From Polymyxa betae (Eukaryota; Endomyxa; Phytomyxea; Plasmodiophorida; Plasmodiophoridae): a stretch of DNA of 64,000 nt. Position 1 is the first letter of the stretch; the number at the start of each line of letters is the position of its first letter. The stretch spans positions 1 to 64,000 of the forward strand of contig RBZT01000832.1 in NCBI GenBank assembly GCA_003693705.1, given 5' to 3'. Shown here piece by piece: positions 16,087-29,642 of this stretch. The translations under genes and the position numbers were made by a program. Under the pieces are notes generated by a model that was not told where the DNA came from, searched no databases, and saw only the letters and a list, made by a program, of their open reading frames with translations.

Positions 16087-19000
16087 GATTTAGTTAAAGG
16101 TAGTACGAGGTCTGCTGAGTTTAAGCCGGAAAACGAGCCTGGCGATGGAAACCTTATTATTGCAGAAGGCTCGAGTTCTGGTTGTTGCGAACTATATCGC
16201 TTACATAAGTGAGCATATACATACGCCCTTCTGTCAACAAGATTGGCCATAGTTTGACGATAAAATTGTTCGACGTTGGAAGGAATATAGCTCGCTCCTG
16301 TGGATGCCTCTTTGAAAAACGATTTCTCGGGGTTGTTCACAGAACTTCCGAATTTCGACTTCTTGCGAGATCTTTTGGCTGGTTGCCGGACTTGAGCTCG
16401 CTTGGAGGGTGTAATATCAGGATTGACAGTTTCCTGGCACGTATTGTCTTCAATAACGGCGACGGTCTCGTGAAATTCTTTAAAACTAGTAAACTGGAGC
16501 TTATCATTCTTAATAACGTTTACAGTATCATGACTTGAATTTCGGACGGCAGGTAAAGCTACTGACGAGCCGTGGACTGGAGAATGAGAACTTGGGGATC
16601 GAACAAGTGCTCTTACACGATGGCTGTTGCTAGGTTGGCTTAGCAGATCGATATCATCAAGAAGATCATTGAGTTCAGCATCCGAGTCTGAAGAGGGCCG
16701 TTCAGGTGAGAACCAGGATTTCTGTGGATTCACCTCCCTGATTGGGGAATGCTTTGGTGAAGTTACAATTTCAGAATGAAGCGGTGATAGAACTCCAAGT
16801 TCAACATCGATGTAACCTAATCGGGCCTGAATCGTAATCAGTCAAAGAGGATACTTCAGCTGAGTTAGGTGTTAGAACCTTCGTTATCAAGCCCATCGTG
16901 ACGATCAAAATTTTGGAGATTTCGGAACAATTAACAAGCTGACGAACGGGTTGTTGAACCTGAATTTAGGATGAGCGATTCTTGAAGTAAGCTTCGAGGC
17001 AAAGCTGCGGTTTTACATGGTCAGCGCTTGTACTTGGGCTCCATTCTGGAATGCTCTTGACCTCAGTCTCGTTTAGCATCCAGAGCTGTTCAAACTCACG
17101 CTGCGCTTGCGATGACAGATGACCACAATCCACCTTGCTCTATACAGAATGAATGATGAAAAACGTGATTTTACGAAGCCTCTTTACTTTCGATGATCCT
17201 GACTGTTTTCTGGAAAGGCGAACCGGGTCCCATGGGATGATATCAGAACAATTCTGATCTTCAATGTGCAAAGGTATTCTTGGTGGGCGAACTGGGCATG
17301 GAGAATTCGAAAGTTTAATCGATGGTGAACGCAACAATCGAAACAATGCCTCGATATTCTTCAATTTACTTTGATAGCTTCGCATTTCGTCGCCTTCCAT
17401 CAGCAAAGAAACGCAACGACCGCGTCTCTATCAACAATTTCAATGTAGAACAGCGAAGACTGGCATCAAAGCCGCTTGCACGGTTCACGCCAGAAATGGT
17501 GAGAAATAATACCTGTCGAGCAGTGCGACCCCTTCGTTGAATAGTTCTAAGGGCTGAAGTGGTAGGATTATACTCTATCACCAAATCGACCTCTCCAATA
17601 TCGAGGCCTTCCTCTCCAATGCAAGTGGCGACCAGGACATTGGCAAGACCTGAACGAAACTTTTTCAAAGCCTAACCTCTGTTCATTTAGGGAATTCTGA
17701 AACCAGAATCTTAGTCGACCTCATTTTGTTCTTTGGGGCTCATTCCAGCACTGTCTCCAGCACCTTTTGAGTTCTGTTGCCCAACAAACCGAATGGGTAA
17801 CGTGCCTGGACATCTGCTGATGCAGCTGACGACTTCATCGACTCTTTAGAGAATTTGAGTTTAAAGATGCAGTTCATGTGATTGGCATACATAATTTTGC
17901 ATTCCACAAATACGATCGCTCGACTTTGGGCGCTTTGCTGGAAGTATGATGTTATGAGCTCACTAAGGCGGTGTAGCTTTGGATGCAAAACGGATTTTGA
18001 CAAATAATTTCTGAAAAACAAATCAATCTTGCTGTTGAGCCATCGAAAACGAATCAGTTGAACATAACATGAGAGAAGTCAACGCAACTCCAAAAATGTT
18101 ACAACTTCGCCAGTTCAATTGCTGTGTTGAATGCGGCTTCTTTACTAATATGGACTTGGTGTTTCTTGACGGTGAAATCATGCTGCAGTTGAGTAACAAA
18201 AGCTGATATCGAAGAATTGCAAAGACATTGCCTTGCTGCTAACAAGTCATTAAGTACGAACGCCGGATTCTTGATAGCCCAATTGTTTTCCTGATTCGTT
18301 ATCAGTCCAAGAGCACAAAGCAACTGCATAACTTTACAAGATTCCTTTCTTTTAATTTGGATTCAAATTGCTTCCCCCGAAAATAACCCAATGGAAGCAT
18401 CGTGAAATTTGGCGTCTAATATAGGAGTGAGACCCTCTTCGTATCATCAAATTAGTTTCAAAGCACCTACAAGTAACCCACGGTTCTCAAGAATCGTAGC
18501 TGGCTTCTTGCAAAGTTCATCAACAAGCTTCTATCGGAATGGTCAGCATACGGGACAGCGAGAAATGGCTTCATTACAAGAAGATTTCTTATTTCATCAC
18601 AAAACAGTATCTCGATGACTTCCTCCTCTCTTTCGTTGACATATCTATAAAAATGAGTATAAATGACAACTTCAAAACAAAAAGTACTTCGCGATTTCGG
18701 AGTGCTTCCTATCATAAGCTAAAACTTTTTTGATCATCAGATTATCAATAACGGTTTGGATCTGGGAGCGATCACAACCAGGCGTCGCAGAAAGCGCCAG
18801 GACGCGGAACCTGTTATTGATCTGATGGCGTTTTCCAACAATGTCGGCCATGGGAGCCTTTCCTTTCGCATGATGCGCCTAGAATGTCACAATATTAATG
18901 ACAAGATAAAAGATCTCAGTTTTTACCTCATCGAACACGAAACAGACGATTTCATCCAGCGGACAGCGATTCTCCCGAATGTCATTTTGAACGATATGTG

Positions 19001-20286
19001 GAGTGCAGAATATCAAGCGATGTTGCTCCCAAAGTGAGACCCGATTGCTGTAGTAACCAACCGATCAGTCTAAAATTTATTCGAGAAAGATAGACAAATA
19101 CTCAGGGGCAACATCCTGCATTACTGTCATTGCACCGGTTGGGATTGGGACCATTTCCGAACAAGCTCTAGCCTAAAACAAGAACAACATTTCAGACAGT
19201 ATGGAACGAAATCCATAAGATTAACCTGTTGCAAAACAAGCTGGCATGTTGGAGCCATAAACACACATTTACCAGTCGGGTACCATCGTAGCATATTAAT
19301 TATCAGGACTGAAGCGATGAACGTTTTCCCTATGACAATAATAACAATGAGCACGAACTAGAAGCAAACGAAAGTTGTGAAATAAATTGTAAACCAGAAA
19401 GCAAGTCAAATCCAAAAACAGTAAATTTCAAATACTAAATTACCTAGACCGGTTGGAAGAACAGCTAACGTATTTTGCTGCAAACAATGGTGGGCAAACT
19501 TGTTAAAGTTGGAGGATCCACTACCTGGACTGCAGATGTCACACAATCGACCTGATAGCCTCGTTTGGGGAAATTGATAGGGTACATCAGAGTAGTAACA
19601 ACGTCAACATCAGTAGTAAGCCAAGTTTTAGCTTCTTCCAGGTTAAATTCAACAATCGCTGATCTGATAGTTTCTGGATCTACAGGCGAACCATGGAAAT
19701 AGTCCCCAATCTTGGTCTGTGCTGGAGGTAGCCGATTAGGAGCAGGAACCGAAATAGCCGATCTGGAAGCCTTTTGGAAACGACGCGAATCAACAGGAAT
19801 CGCGGATGGACTACGATCGTCCCAATCGTTATGATGATAATTGCTGATGGTCCCTCTAGGCGCCATGTGCTGATGGGAAGCATAAGCTCGCTCGTGATAA
19901 AAACCATTCCGACGATCAAGCGGGCCATCTTCAACAGCTGCAGCTAAAGCATCATAGTCGATCTCATCATCAGAGATAAACACGTTCTCAGTTTCCAGCT
20001 GTGCTGTAGCTGGCTGATGAGACCTATGAGCAGATGCCTGATTAGACACATTTCGATGATTGCAGCTGTCGTTTTCAATCAAAAGATATGGATCTAGAAG
20101 AGCGTTGTCAAGCTCATCGCTAGATGAAATGTAAACAGTTTCAATTTTGTTTGTTGATGCAGCTGGCAGGTTGGAAACATGAGCTGGCGCCTGATACGAC
20201 ACGTTTTGATCAGGAGGATTGCCATTGCTTAAAAATGCAGCGATTGCATCGTCGTCGATGCTTTCATCGTCGAAATAATCAGTCAT
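16080..20286 (-). CDS. FANCM: FANCM/MPH1-family DNA helicase/translocase
   Basis: Begins at ATG 20286 with an acidic, Ser-rich N-terminus of about 200 residues (repeated DDE/ISSSDE patches). The SF2 core follows: NFPKRGYQVD (Q-motif-like), LPTGLGKTFIASVL (motif I, about 19330), FMAPTCQLVLQQ (Ia), DEAH split by an intron between DE and AH (about 18930-18870), LALSATPG (motif III, about 18800). The FANCM-type insert comes next, then HELICc with VATCIGEEGLDIGEVDL (motif V, about 17610) and QRRGRTAR (motif VI). The order and the GEEGLDIGEVDLVI string are characteristic of FANCM/Mph1/Hef. By family it remodels stalled forks and D-loops in interstrand crosslink repair. After the core, about 500 residues are low-complexity. 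I see no ERCC4 nuclease or HhH domain. The stop codon lies in the edge of the inverted-repeat element. Confidence 0.88.
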
Positions 20287-21311
20287 AGAGCGTCAAGCAG
20301 GCAGATGATGTTGTCGACAGCATTTCGTTGAGAGCAGGCGCAGTGATCAGTAAGAAATGATCTCTCTACGGGGTCCCCTCACTCCTTGTCAACAAGCGTT
20401 AAGATGTTTTTGTGGCAATACTGAACATATCTAACAAACAAAAAAAGGAAAGGAACATATCTATGTCAATTATAACCATGCATTAAGCACCTGGGACAGA
20501 AGATGCTAGGTTTAGACACCCCTGAACGAGAAAAGGAATGAGAGTTCGGAATTTCACGATTTGTTTCGATGGGATCAGTCTGGGTCAGAGAGCATGTACA
20601 AAGTTCATTGTCATTTCCTCGACATTGAGCCACCATTGTTTCGAGTCAATCAAAGCATTTACAGAGTTTCAAGAAAATATGAATATCTTCAACTCTCCTG
20701 CAAGCGCTGCTTGGATTGCACTGATAATGAAACTCCAAGTTGGAGATCGATCCGTCGAATCGCTCGAGGGATTCACAAGTAGCATTCGGTTTTGTTCATA
20801 TGAAAGATATGTATTTACTGCTGACAAAAGTGATATCCCGATATTTAAATGCGGTAGTATACATTAGAAACTGATTTAAAGACCACCGTCTTCATCTTAT
20901 TTGCATTTCTGCAAAAACATGATTCAGTAAACTCGCACAAGCTTTGATTTGTCCATATTTCCGATGGGACCGGATTCTTTGCTGTGATTTTCGCCATCTA
21001 GCGTCAGTTGTTGCAAGATATCTCCAAGTTCTCAGCAAGCGCTGCCTTTTGCGGTGGCGATGCTTCTACGCTGCCGCCCAAGACAAGAGAGAGAGAGAAA
21101 CGAAGAAACACTTGCCGCGTTTGTGGCTAGTGGCTGTGCAGCCAAAGGAAAATGTTAACACAGTGACCGTGACGGTGGTTATTTCCACCTAAGCGTCCGA
21201 TGTATCATATATTTTAAGGGCATTGCAGAATCGGACGCTGCATCCATAGGGAGAGTGCGAGCTCCCTCCCGTTCTCGAACGTTCTAGATCATCATAATTC
21301 TAATCGCAGAC
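20287..21311. other. Intergenic with a weak, possibly degenerate ORF
   Basis: About 1 kb between divergent genes (FANCM to the left, ABCC copy 2 to the right). A 109-residue plus-strand frame (20538-20867) and an overlapping 73-residue frame (20561-20782) show a NFTICFDG start and a KVHCHFLDIE block. These loosely recall hAT/DUF659 transposase fragments, but the match is weak. Nearer the ABCC start there is a short GA run (about 21088-21098). The 5' regulatory regions of both genes must lie here. I do not call a gene. Confidence 0.3.
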
Positions 21312-24300
21312 ATGGCGGTAGGTTCTGAAATGGCAACCATCGTCGCGCCGGCAAAGAAAGTAATTAGCGAATCACAGAGCTTAGTAAGAAGTGAAGTAGA
21401 GGTGCCAATTTCAAGGCCGCAATTCACGCTCTCGCCTCATAATCCGATCTCGGCTTGTTCATTTTTCTGGATCTTTCGACTTCTATGGAAGTCGTTGAGA
21501 TGTGGTCCCGAAAACATTGACGTCAGCCTCGATAAGCGCTCCCGGGCTTTACCAGCAAGCGATGCTTTGAGCCAGGCATGGAAACAGCAACCTCGGTCGC
21601 TGCTTCAAGCGACATTCAGTGCCTTTGGCACAGCGTATTTGATGCAGGGAATTTGGAAGCTGGCATGGGCCGCATGTACATGGCTTTGCGCTTATTGGAT
21701 ATTGCAACAAATGATGAGAGGCCCGACCTTCGGTCTCTCAATTGCGCTCTTAGTTGCAGCTGCTGTATCTGCTGTAACAATTCAGGTATAATGAGTTCGA
21801 TTCATCAAAGCAATCAATAACCAGTGATATAGAGACTGTATCAAGGAACATTTTTGGTTGGGTTACGGATTCGATCAGCTCTTATCGATATGGTTTACAG
21901 AAAATCAATGGTGCTCTCTCCTGCAAACGTGAACATTGGTCACATTATGACCCTGATTGCCAACGATATCGAGGCGATTGCAGACGCCGCAACCCAATTT
22001 CACTTGTTAGTTTCGCTGCTCTTTTGCAATCACTGATTTCTGACTGTTTCTGAAGTTTATGGTCGGGCTGCGTCGAAGTTGTCGGCATTCTGTTTATCGC
22101 CTGGGTTTTGGCTGGATGGAGAAGCGCTTTGGCCCCAATCTTGTTCGTGGTGGCTGTTATTCTCCCAATCCAGCTGTATCTAGGAAAGCTGGTGTCTCGC
22201 ACATCTGACGCTTTCTTCAAGGGAGCAAGTAACCGCCTACATCTGATGACCGAATTTTTGACCGCGATCAAGCTGATCAAGTTTTATGCATGGGAGTCTA
22301 CAGCTCGCGATAAAGTCTCGGAAGTACGCGCTCGTGAATCTGCAGCCGCTTCCTTGCAAACAATCGCTCGTGCAATCAATTTCGCCTTCGTATTTGCTGG
22401 GCCTGTTATTGCCACTTTAACCTGTCTGTTGGTTCTTCAACTGACAAATGCCAAGCTCGACCCTGTATTGGCGTTCACTTTGGTCTCTCTTTTCAACACT
22501 CTCCGATATCCTCTGCTTATGATGCCTCTTGCTGTCAAATCGTGCTCCAGTGCGCTCACCGGTTTCCGATCTATCGACGCGTTCCTACGTAAACCAGAAA
22601 TGGTTGACGACCGTGATAGCAAGAATTGCGGCGACAAGGATATCATATTCCGAAACGCCTCCTGTAAATGGGAACAGACCACAACGGACACGTTGCAGCA
22701 GATCTCGCTGGAGGTCCGTCCTGGTGAAATTCTGGCTGTCATTGGTGATGTGGGCAGCGGGAAATCTTCGCTCATTGCAGCCATGTTAGGACAGATGAAG
22801 ATTACATCCGGATCAATCAGTGCTCGTGGTCTGATTTCGTACTGCCCGCAAGAAGCCTGGCTGATCAATTCAACTCTAAAAGAAAACATTCTGTTCGGCA
22901 CCGAATATGATGAGAAGCGCTACAATGATGTTATCTCAATCTGTTCTCTCGAGCGTGATCTGTCTCTGTTTCCAGAGGGCGATCAAGTCGCTATCAGCGA
23001 ACGTGGTGCGAATCTCTCCGGTGGTCAACGTCAACGTGTTTCTGTCGCCCGGGCTGTTTATTCGCACAGCAATATCGTTCTTCTTGATGATCCGCTTAGC
23101 GCTCTTGACCAAGCTGTCGGTCGTCATATCTTTGATAACTGTTTCAAGACCTGTCTAAAGGATCGCGCCGTGGTCTTGGTTACCCATCAACTTCAGTATT
23201 TACCAGAATGCACTCGTATTGCCATCATGGACAAAGGTCGCGTTATTCAATATGGGACATACTCCGATTTGATGGCTGAGCCTGAGAGCCGTCTCCGAAA
23301 CTTAATGACTCAGTTCAGTGATGTTGAAAGCAGTATCGTTCCTGAAGTGCTTGATGAAGACATTATTCGGATGATTCGTATTCCTAGTGAAGATATAACT
23401 GCTCCTGAACAATTCAAGGAACCTGTCAGCAGCGCTAGCGTTGAACTGAAAGAAGTTGTGACGTCTCCAACCGAAGAGAATTCGAAGAAGGGTGATTTAA
23501 TCGAACTTGAAACTCTAAACCGGATAGCTGGTCTTAATCAGCAGATGGCTATTCACGCCAAGACGGTCGACGAATCGCTTCTAGTTCAAAAAGCCGAATA
23601 CGAGCATAAAACGCTTTTTGGACCGAAACATCTACCGGTCAGTCAAGACGGTCACAATGATCGTGAGTTCTCACGAACTGTCGCTCACAACATGTAACGC
23701 TTTCTGTCTTTCTTGTCCATTTGTTGATGGTTTTTAGGATGCAACCTTTGACAACAATCACCAAGCCGTTTTTGATGCAAACGACAGCACAAGTTTCAGG
23801 AAAGGAGTCCTCAGAGAAATGGATTACCGCCAAACGAGCCTGGGTGCGATATCTTCGTCAAGCTCCTGGTCTTACTACCTCAATCAGCGTGTTCACCTTT
23901 TTCTGGATCGCTCATTGCTTCCGTCTTGGTAGTGATATCTGGGTCAAAGTCTGGCAGGGCGCCCCTGGATCTGGCTTCAAGAAATACTCGCTGGGTAAAA
24001 CCTATGACATTATTGTGTACGCGGCGATTGTTTTCATGTTCACCCTTTGCGTCTTGCTTCGTGGACTTTGGTGGTCATTTGTTTCTGCGAGGAAAGCTCG
24101 GGATCTGCACGACTCCATGCTTTTCTCATTGCTCCGGGCCCCTATGGCTTTTTACGACAAGACCCCACTAGGACGCATCCTGCAATCTTCTTCTAAACAT
24201 CAATCTGATGCTGATGACCGTCTCCCAGATTCATTGATGCAGTATATGCAATACCTGCCTCTGGCGGTCGGCTCATTAGCTATCATGACTTGGCAATCGT

Positions 24301-25743
24301 CGTTGCCTATCTATATGTTTGTGGTACTGATTATACTGGGTGCACTTGGCTGTGCTCTGGTTTGGTTCACCAGAAAATCTGGAGGCGTGTATTATTACAA
24401 AGACCAACAAGCGCTGTCGAAGACCATTTTGTTCTCGCATATCACAGCCAGTTTGGAGGGTTTATTCTCTATTCGAGCATTCCGCTGCCAAGAGCGATTC
24501 CGGAATATTCTTCTCGACAGTCTTGACACCGTTTCTGCTTTTGATTACTCGACACAATGCATTCGTTTTTTGGTCGCGCTGTACATCGATGTGTTATGTT
24601 CTCTGGCTATCTTTTTCAATGCGTTCTTCTTCGTTGTCGAGCCCACCGATTCTGCGACGGTCGGTCTTTCATTATCCAATGCTCTTCAACTTCTCGTTTT
24701 CGTCCAATGGACTCTCAGAATGTGGGAGGAGAGCCAGGCTGCTATCTTATCAATTGGAAATCTTCACTACCTCTCTGAAAAGATTCCTTCTGAAGCTCCA
24801 ACCGTCATTGAAACTTCGCGACCAGATAAGGACTGGCCAGTTGAAGGTCGAATCGACTTCAACGATGTCGTTCTGAGGTACTCTACTTTTGGCGTTGCTG
24901 TTTTGAAGAGAATCAATTTCACTATTCAAGCAAGAGAGAAGATTGGTATTGTTGGACGAACTGTACGCTCTTCTTTCTGTTCAAATTATCTTGGCTGACT
25001 TGACACTTTAGGGCTCTGGGAAATCCACTTTGCTTGTTGCATTACTTCGCATTGTGGAATTAGCTGGTGGCCGTATTGTTATTGACGGATTAGACATCTC
25101 CACCATTGGTCTTGAGGATCTTCGCCGCAAGGTGGCTATTATTCCACAAGAATCTGTTTTATTTTCCGGAACAATCCGGGAGAATTTGGACCCGACGGAT
25201 TCATGCTCAGATGACGCGATCTGGCACGCTTTGGAATCTGTTAACTTGGCTGACAACATTAGACAGCTCCCTGGTGGTTTTAATGCACAAGTTGTTGACC
25301 AAGGGCCCCGATTCTCGTTAGGGCAGAGGCAGCTTTTCTGTATCGCCCGGGCTATTCTGATGAAGTCGAATGTTATCGTTCTTGATGAAGCGACTGCAGC
25401 CATTGATGCACAGACTGATGCTCTTGTGCAGAAGGCTATCACTGAAAACTTCGCAGACTGCACTGTTCTAACGATTGCCCATCGTCTGAATACCATTATT
25501 CAATCAGATCGTATTTTGATGATGAATGCCGGCAGAGTTGTTGAATTCGACAAGCCGTTTACCCTTCTGAACAACACGAGAGGTCATTTCCACCAGCTTG
25601 TTGAACAAACTGGACCAGAAACTTCCCGAAAACTATGGCAGCTTGCTCATGACAAGTTCGTTCAAGACCGTGAAATAATGCAACAACAGCCTGAGGCAGC
25701 TTTCTTGTCGCAATTTTACAGGCCCCAAGAAGTTACAGAATGA
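21312..25743 (+). CDS. ABCC-type (MRP) ABC transporter, copy 2
   Basis: ATG 21312 to TGA 25743, about 1,400 residues in at least five exons. After a hydrophilic start comes the PFT-like LSPHNPISACSFFWIFRLLW segment. TMD1 runs about 21480-22560. NBD1 has GDVGSGKSSLIAAM (about 22750), signature LSGGQRQRVSVARAVY and Walker B IVLLDDPLSALD, with Asp in the catalytic position as usual for ABCC NBD1. A charged linker (about 23330-23640) leads to TMD2 (about 23840-24700). NBD2 Walker A, GRT|GSGKSTL, is interrupted by an intron (about 24963-25012). The signature is FSLGQRQLFCIARAI, Walker B VIVLDEATAAID, H-loop IAHRLNTI. An exporter of anionic or conjugated substrates in a plasma or internal membrane is expected; the substrate is unknown. 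It is a close paralogue of the gene at 35842-40303, with the same intron inside Walker A. Confidence 0.95.
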
Positions 25744-25999
25744 GCCAAATCTGACCTCCGTCTTGTCATTGTGATTTCACTGTTGAAAATATCTGCCCCA
25801 AATGTTAAAATATACAGACCTATGCTTATTCATTGCATCCAGACCTTTTAATGTGAATAAAAATATATCATAGTTTACAATCACCCATGATAACGATCAT
25901 CTGTTGAGTAGTCAGCCAGCAAGATTGCAACAGTAAAAGAAGGTTGACCCCGGGAGGGTACCTGATGATCTCTTCGAAAAGGCCTGGAGATCGGGAGGA

Positions 26000-28401
26000 A
26001 TGGCGACAATTCGCAGTGCCATCCAAGTTTTCGTCCGAACTCGACCTACAAGCCATTTCGCTCACGATGCTATTCGCATTGACCAAGACACGGTCAATAT
26101 CCACTTCGACCGTCTATCAGGCTCTACGGCGACTCTGAATAATCTGCAGCAAGATTGGTCATTTAAGTTTGCAAAGGTTCTTCATAATGAAAACCAAGAA
26201 GCAATTTTCGACACATGCGGCCACGATATGGTATCAAACCGGATTCAGGTTTATTTTTGGGCATACGAGACACTGATAGTGCTCAGGTTTCATCGGTCTT
26301 AAATGGCTATAATGGAACGTTGATGGCGTATGGTCAAACAGGTGCAGGAAAAACGTTCACGATGGGCAATGCTAATTTCGACTATAAACATCGTGGCTTA
26401 ACGCCTCGTGCCATTTCATCATTATTTCGGTCATTAGCATCCAGGACAGGTTAACAACCTGGCAACCACAATCGGAATGTTTCTCATTAAAAATGCAGGA
26501 AACTCCAACACGGAAATCTCAGTTCAGGTTTCCTATCTGGAGATATACAACGAGACCTTTCGGGATCTGCTCGCCGACGACGATATGGAATCGCGAGATC
26601 TGTCAGTTCGAGAGGACGGAAATGGGCGCGTCTCTGTAAAAGGATTGACAAAAGCCCCGGTCATGACAGAAGAACAGGCGCTGAGCCTGTTGTTCGAGGG
26701 CGACGCCAATCGTGCCATGGGCCAGCACGCCCATAATCGCGCCTCGTCCCGATCCCATACCATATTCACGATCCATGTCGAGTCGCGTTCTCGTGTTGAA
26801 AACGGATCGAAGTTGATTGCATCGAAGCTGAACCTGGTGGATCTAGCTGGAAGCGAACGTGTTGCTAAAACTGATAGTCGTGGACAGGCGTTACAGGTCG
26901 GTGCCAATGGCGCTTTTCAGACAAAAGATGTTGACTGATGATCAGGAAGCTTTGTATATCAACCGTTCGTTGTCGTTCTTAGAGCAGGTCGTTATCGCTC
27001 TTAGCGAGAAGAATCGCGATCATATCCCGTTTCGTTCTTCGAGATTAACTCATGTGCTGCGTGATTCGTTGGGTATTTCTGGAGACTCTTCGCTGTATGC
27101 CTGTTTTAATGAACATATCAGGTGGCAATAGTATCACGAGGCTTATTGCAAATATCTGGCCTGAAGCCCAGCATCTGGATGAAACCATTTCTACGTTAAA
27201 GTTTGCAACAAGGATGATGCGTCTTACGACCAATGCTGTTGTCAATGTCGAACCAGACGCTCAGCTGCTTTTGAAGCAATATGAACTAGAAATTGCTCTG
27301 CTGAAAAAGCGTCTCGCAAAGGTACACGAGCTTTTCTGACCGATCTGTTTAATGAACTAATTTACAGCACGATATGAGTATTGATCGAGCGCCAAGCCTT
27401 TTTGCAAGCACAGCTACAGAATCGGAAACTGATCTCCGTTCCAAAATCGAGCGATACGTTTCTGGAGAGATCGAAGAAATCGAAGTTACCAACATGCGCC
27501 AAATGGAAGATGTCATGCGTCATTTTAAAACATTGCTGCTAGAATTGCGAACCCAAGAGCATGCAGCAATCAGCAGCCAACCAGAAGCATCAGCACCCCT
27601 TCAGCCAAAACCTGCTGTCCAATCAGTTTCCGAAAAGGAGGTATCAGCTGCTACAAACCCGCAATCGGAATTTTCAGAAAAGAAGGCAGAGCTTGGTGAC
27701 GATGGCAATAATGCAATTACAGACGATGGTAAAGCCCAGAATAGTCAGTTAGCGGAAAAGGTGCCGCTATTAGCGATTGAAGCGGGATCTGCGCTGAAAA
27801 GCGAAGACGAAGCGTTCAGCGAATGGACTAGCAGAGAGGGTGCTGCTTTAAACAGTGAATATTCCCAATCGATGACGCATTCGCGTGAGCTTCGGGTCCA
27901 GCTTCGTGCTGCAGGCGCCAAAGTCAACGCCGCCAAGCGAGAAATCGACGAGTTATCCAGCAGACTAACTGCGATCCGCTTGAAAAAGAAACCGATCGAA
28001 TATGAGTGTGGCGATGTCCAAATAATCATTGACGAAGACGAGTTCGCTGTGATTTGCGAACTAAAAAAACGCAAAGCCAATTATATGGTAGCTTTCAAGG
28101 AATGGGAGCGTCTCAAAACAGAAACGTCGGAAGCAAAAGACCGAATCCATAAAATGAAAACCCAAATGGCGCACGAGTTTCTACAATGGTTTACCGCTGG
28201 TTTATTTCCACAAACCTGAATCTGACTGCAAACAGGTGTGATGCAAAGCGAGCCACCGAGAACGCCGACATTCTGGACGACGATGAGCAGTTCGATAAAC
28301 TGGAAACCGAGCGGATTTTAAGCACCGATCCGGATTCGCTCCCGTACTACAGCGCTCGAAAGGCGCTTCTACGAAAAGTCAGCAAGGTCCCTATCACCTG
28401 A
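26000..28401 (+). CDS. KIF9: Kinesin-9 family motor (KIF9-like)
   Basis: The start ATG at 26000 begins the kinesin motor domain directly (IQVFVRTRP). Motor motifs in order: P-loop GQTGAGKTFTMG (about 26336), LEIYNETFRDLL, switch I NRASSRSHTIFTIH (about 26737), switch II LVDLAGSERVAK (about 26839), INRSLSFLEQ, HIPFRSSRLTHVLRDSLG and the neck LDETISTLKFATRMM. The N-terminal motor, the SLLFEGDANRAMG loop and the SRSR/ASKLNLVDLAGSE spacing point to kinesin-9. The stalk (27374 onward) is a Glu/Lys coiled coil. The C-terminus ends DPDSLPYYSARKALLRK, resembling the conserved tail of KIF9. The last intron (about 28188-28234) restores frame into this tail. Kinesin-9 motors act on the central pair and in gliding of motile cilia and flagella, so this gene implies a flagellated stage. 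Confidence 0.9.
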
Positions 28402-28403
28402 AT

Positions 28404-29301
28404 ATGGATTTCGCGAATGACATGCTATTCAGAAACGATCAGCTAGGCGGACGGCGGTCATTCGATAGTGTCTGGCATGCCATGGCTCGAGCAGGCTGGC
28501 GATCATGCAATAGAACGACATTCGATAGAAATGTAAAAGCAGCGAAGAATCCCAAAGTCTGTCACTAATACATACACCTATGAGAGAGGATTATTAAACG
28601 TTGCGTGCTTGACTGGGTGTATTGGCGCCTTATGTGAGTTATATGTCCATAAAAATGACCATTTTTTTTTAGGAAGCGGAGCCCGCCAGGTCGATCAGTT
28701 CGATCGGATCGAATCGACTGGGTCGATTGAATCACTTGAATGGGTGGATGGGACCTCCCTCAACAACGAAACTGCTGGAGAAACCTGCATGGCGCGGCCT
28801 GGTCGTTGGTGGATTTGTAATTGCAATATGAGTGGGTGGGTCTCGTTCAGTGTCTGGCACAATGCAGACTGGACTTGGTTCTGTCACTTACGATCGGCAT
28901 GACTTTCGACGGTTCCCTTCGCTTTGCATAACATCTGAAAGTAGGAACCTAGACTTCGATCAGAAGTACACTCGAGGGGACGCTGGCGTGGAGGAGATTC
29001 TGTCGACGATGGCGTCGTTGGAGAACTCACTGGCCTTTCCAGATTCGGTCGATGAGGGAAGCAACGTGATTAAGGCTTATCTTCGCTCAGCAATCGACCA
29101 GGACCCGCGCATCATGCTCATAAACTGTAATATGCCCAGTACAGTGTTTGTGTTGTTCAGTGTGGTGATCGGAACCCAGTTCAAATATTATTATCGTAAA
29201 TCATAGAAACAGCCGAATTTTGCCAGGCAGCCATTGCCGTCAGTCCAGACGGAACTCTTAGCCAAGGGTTCAATTCGAAAGAACACACTTGTCGATGTTG
29301 A
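28404..29301 (+). CDS. Unrecognised spliced gene (tentative)
   Basis: Three to four plus-strand segments read like exons. An ATG at 28404 opens about 50 residues (MDFANDMLFRN). A segment after a strong polypyrimidine-AG (about 28674) reads PARSISSIGSNRLGRL and then a hydrophobic LVVGGFVIAI. A longer segment (about 28850-29125) reads TYDRHDFRRFPSL...NSLAFPDSVDEGSN. A last segment after ATCATAG (about 29209) reads ETAEFCQAAIAVSPDG and ends at TGA 29301. I recognise no family. Splice joins are not all phase-consistent in my reading, so boundaries are uncertain and part of this may be the 3' UTR of the kinesin gene. Confidence 0.35.
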
Positions 29302-29642
29302 AGAGTCATGTTTTCAAACAAATTTGGACTTTGGTATTGATTCTACATACTCGCTCAGAAGAAGGATATGATCGACGATCTTCCAGTTTCTTAACGCTCA
29401 AACACTCCCGAATCGAAATGGGCTGAAGTCCGAACTTCATCAGCACGAAGCATTCTGGCCTTTCAATACACAGGGAGAGTTTACATAAAACAGAAAGGAT
29501 TGAACATAAAAATTGATCAAAAAAAGGAGCGCCTTATGTTAAATATTTGACTTGTGTTTATGTTAACTTCGAAGTCAGATTGCGGGGGGGAGGCAGCAGA
29601 CTACTGCACAGAGAGAGAGAGATAGTCTCAACAGTGTGTAAA

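Noticed and set aside
20538-20867. 109-aa ORF with NFTICFDG
   Set aside because: Weak resemblance to DUF659/hAT fragments only, with the frame switching. Not enough for a gene or element call.
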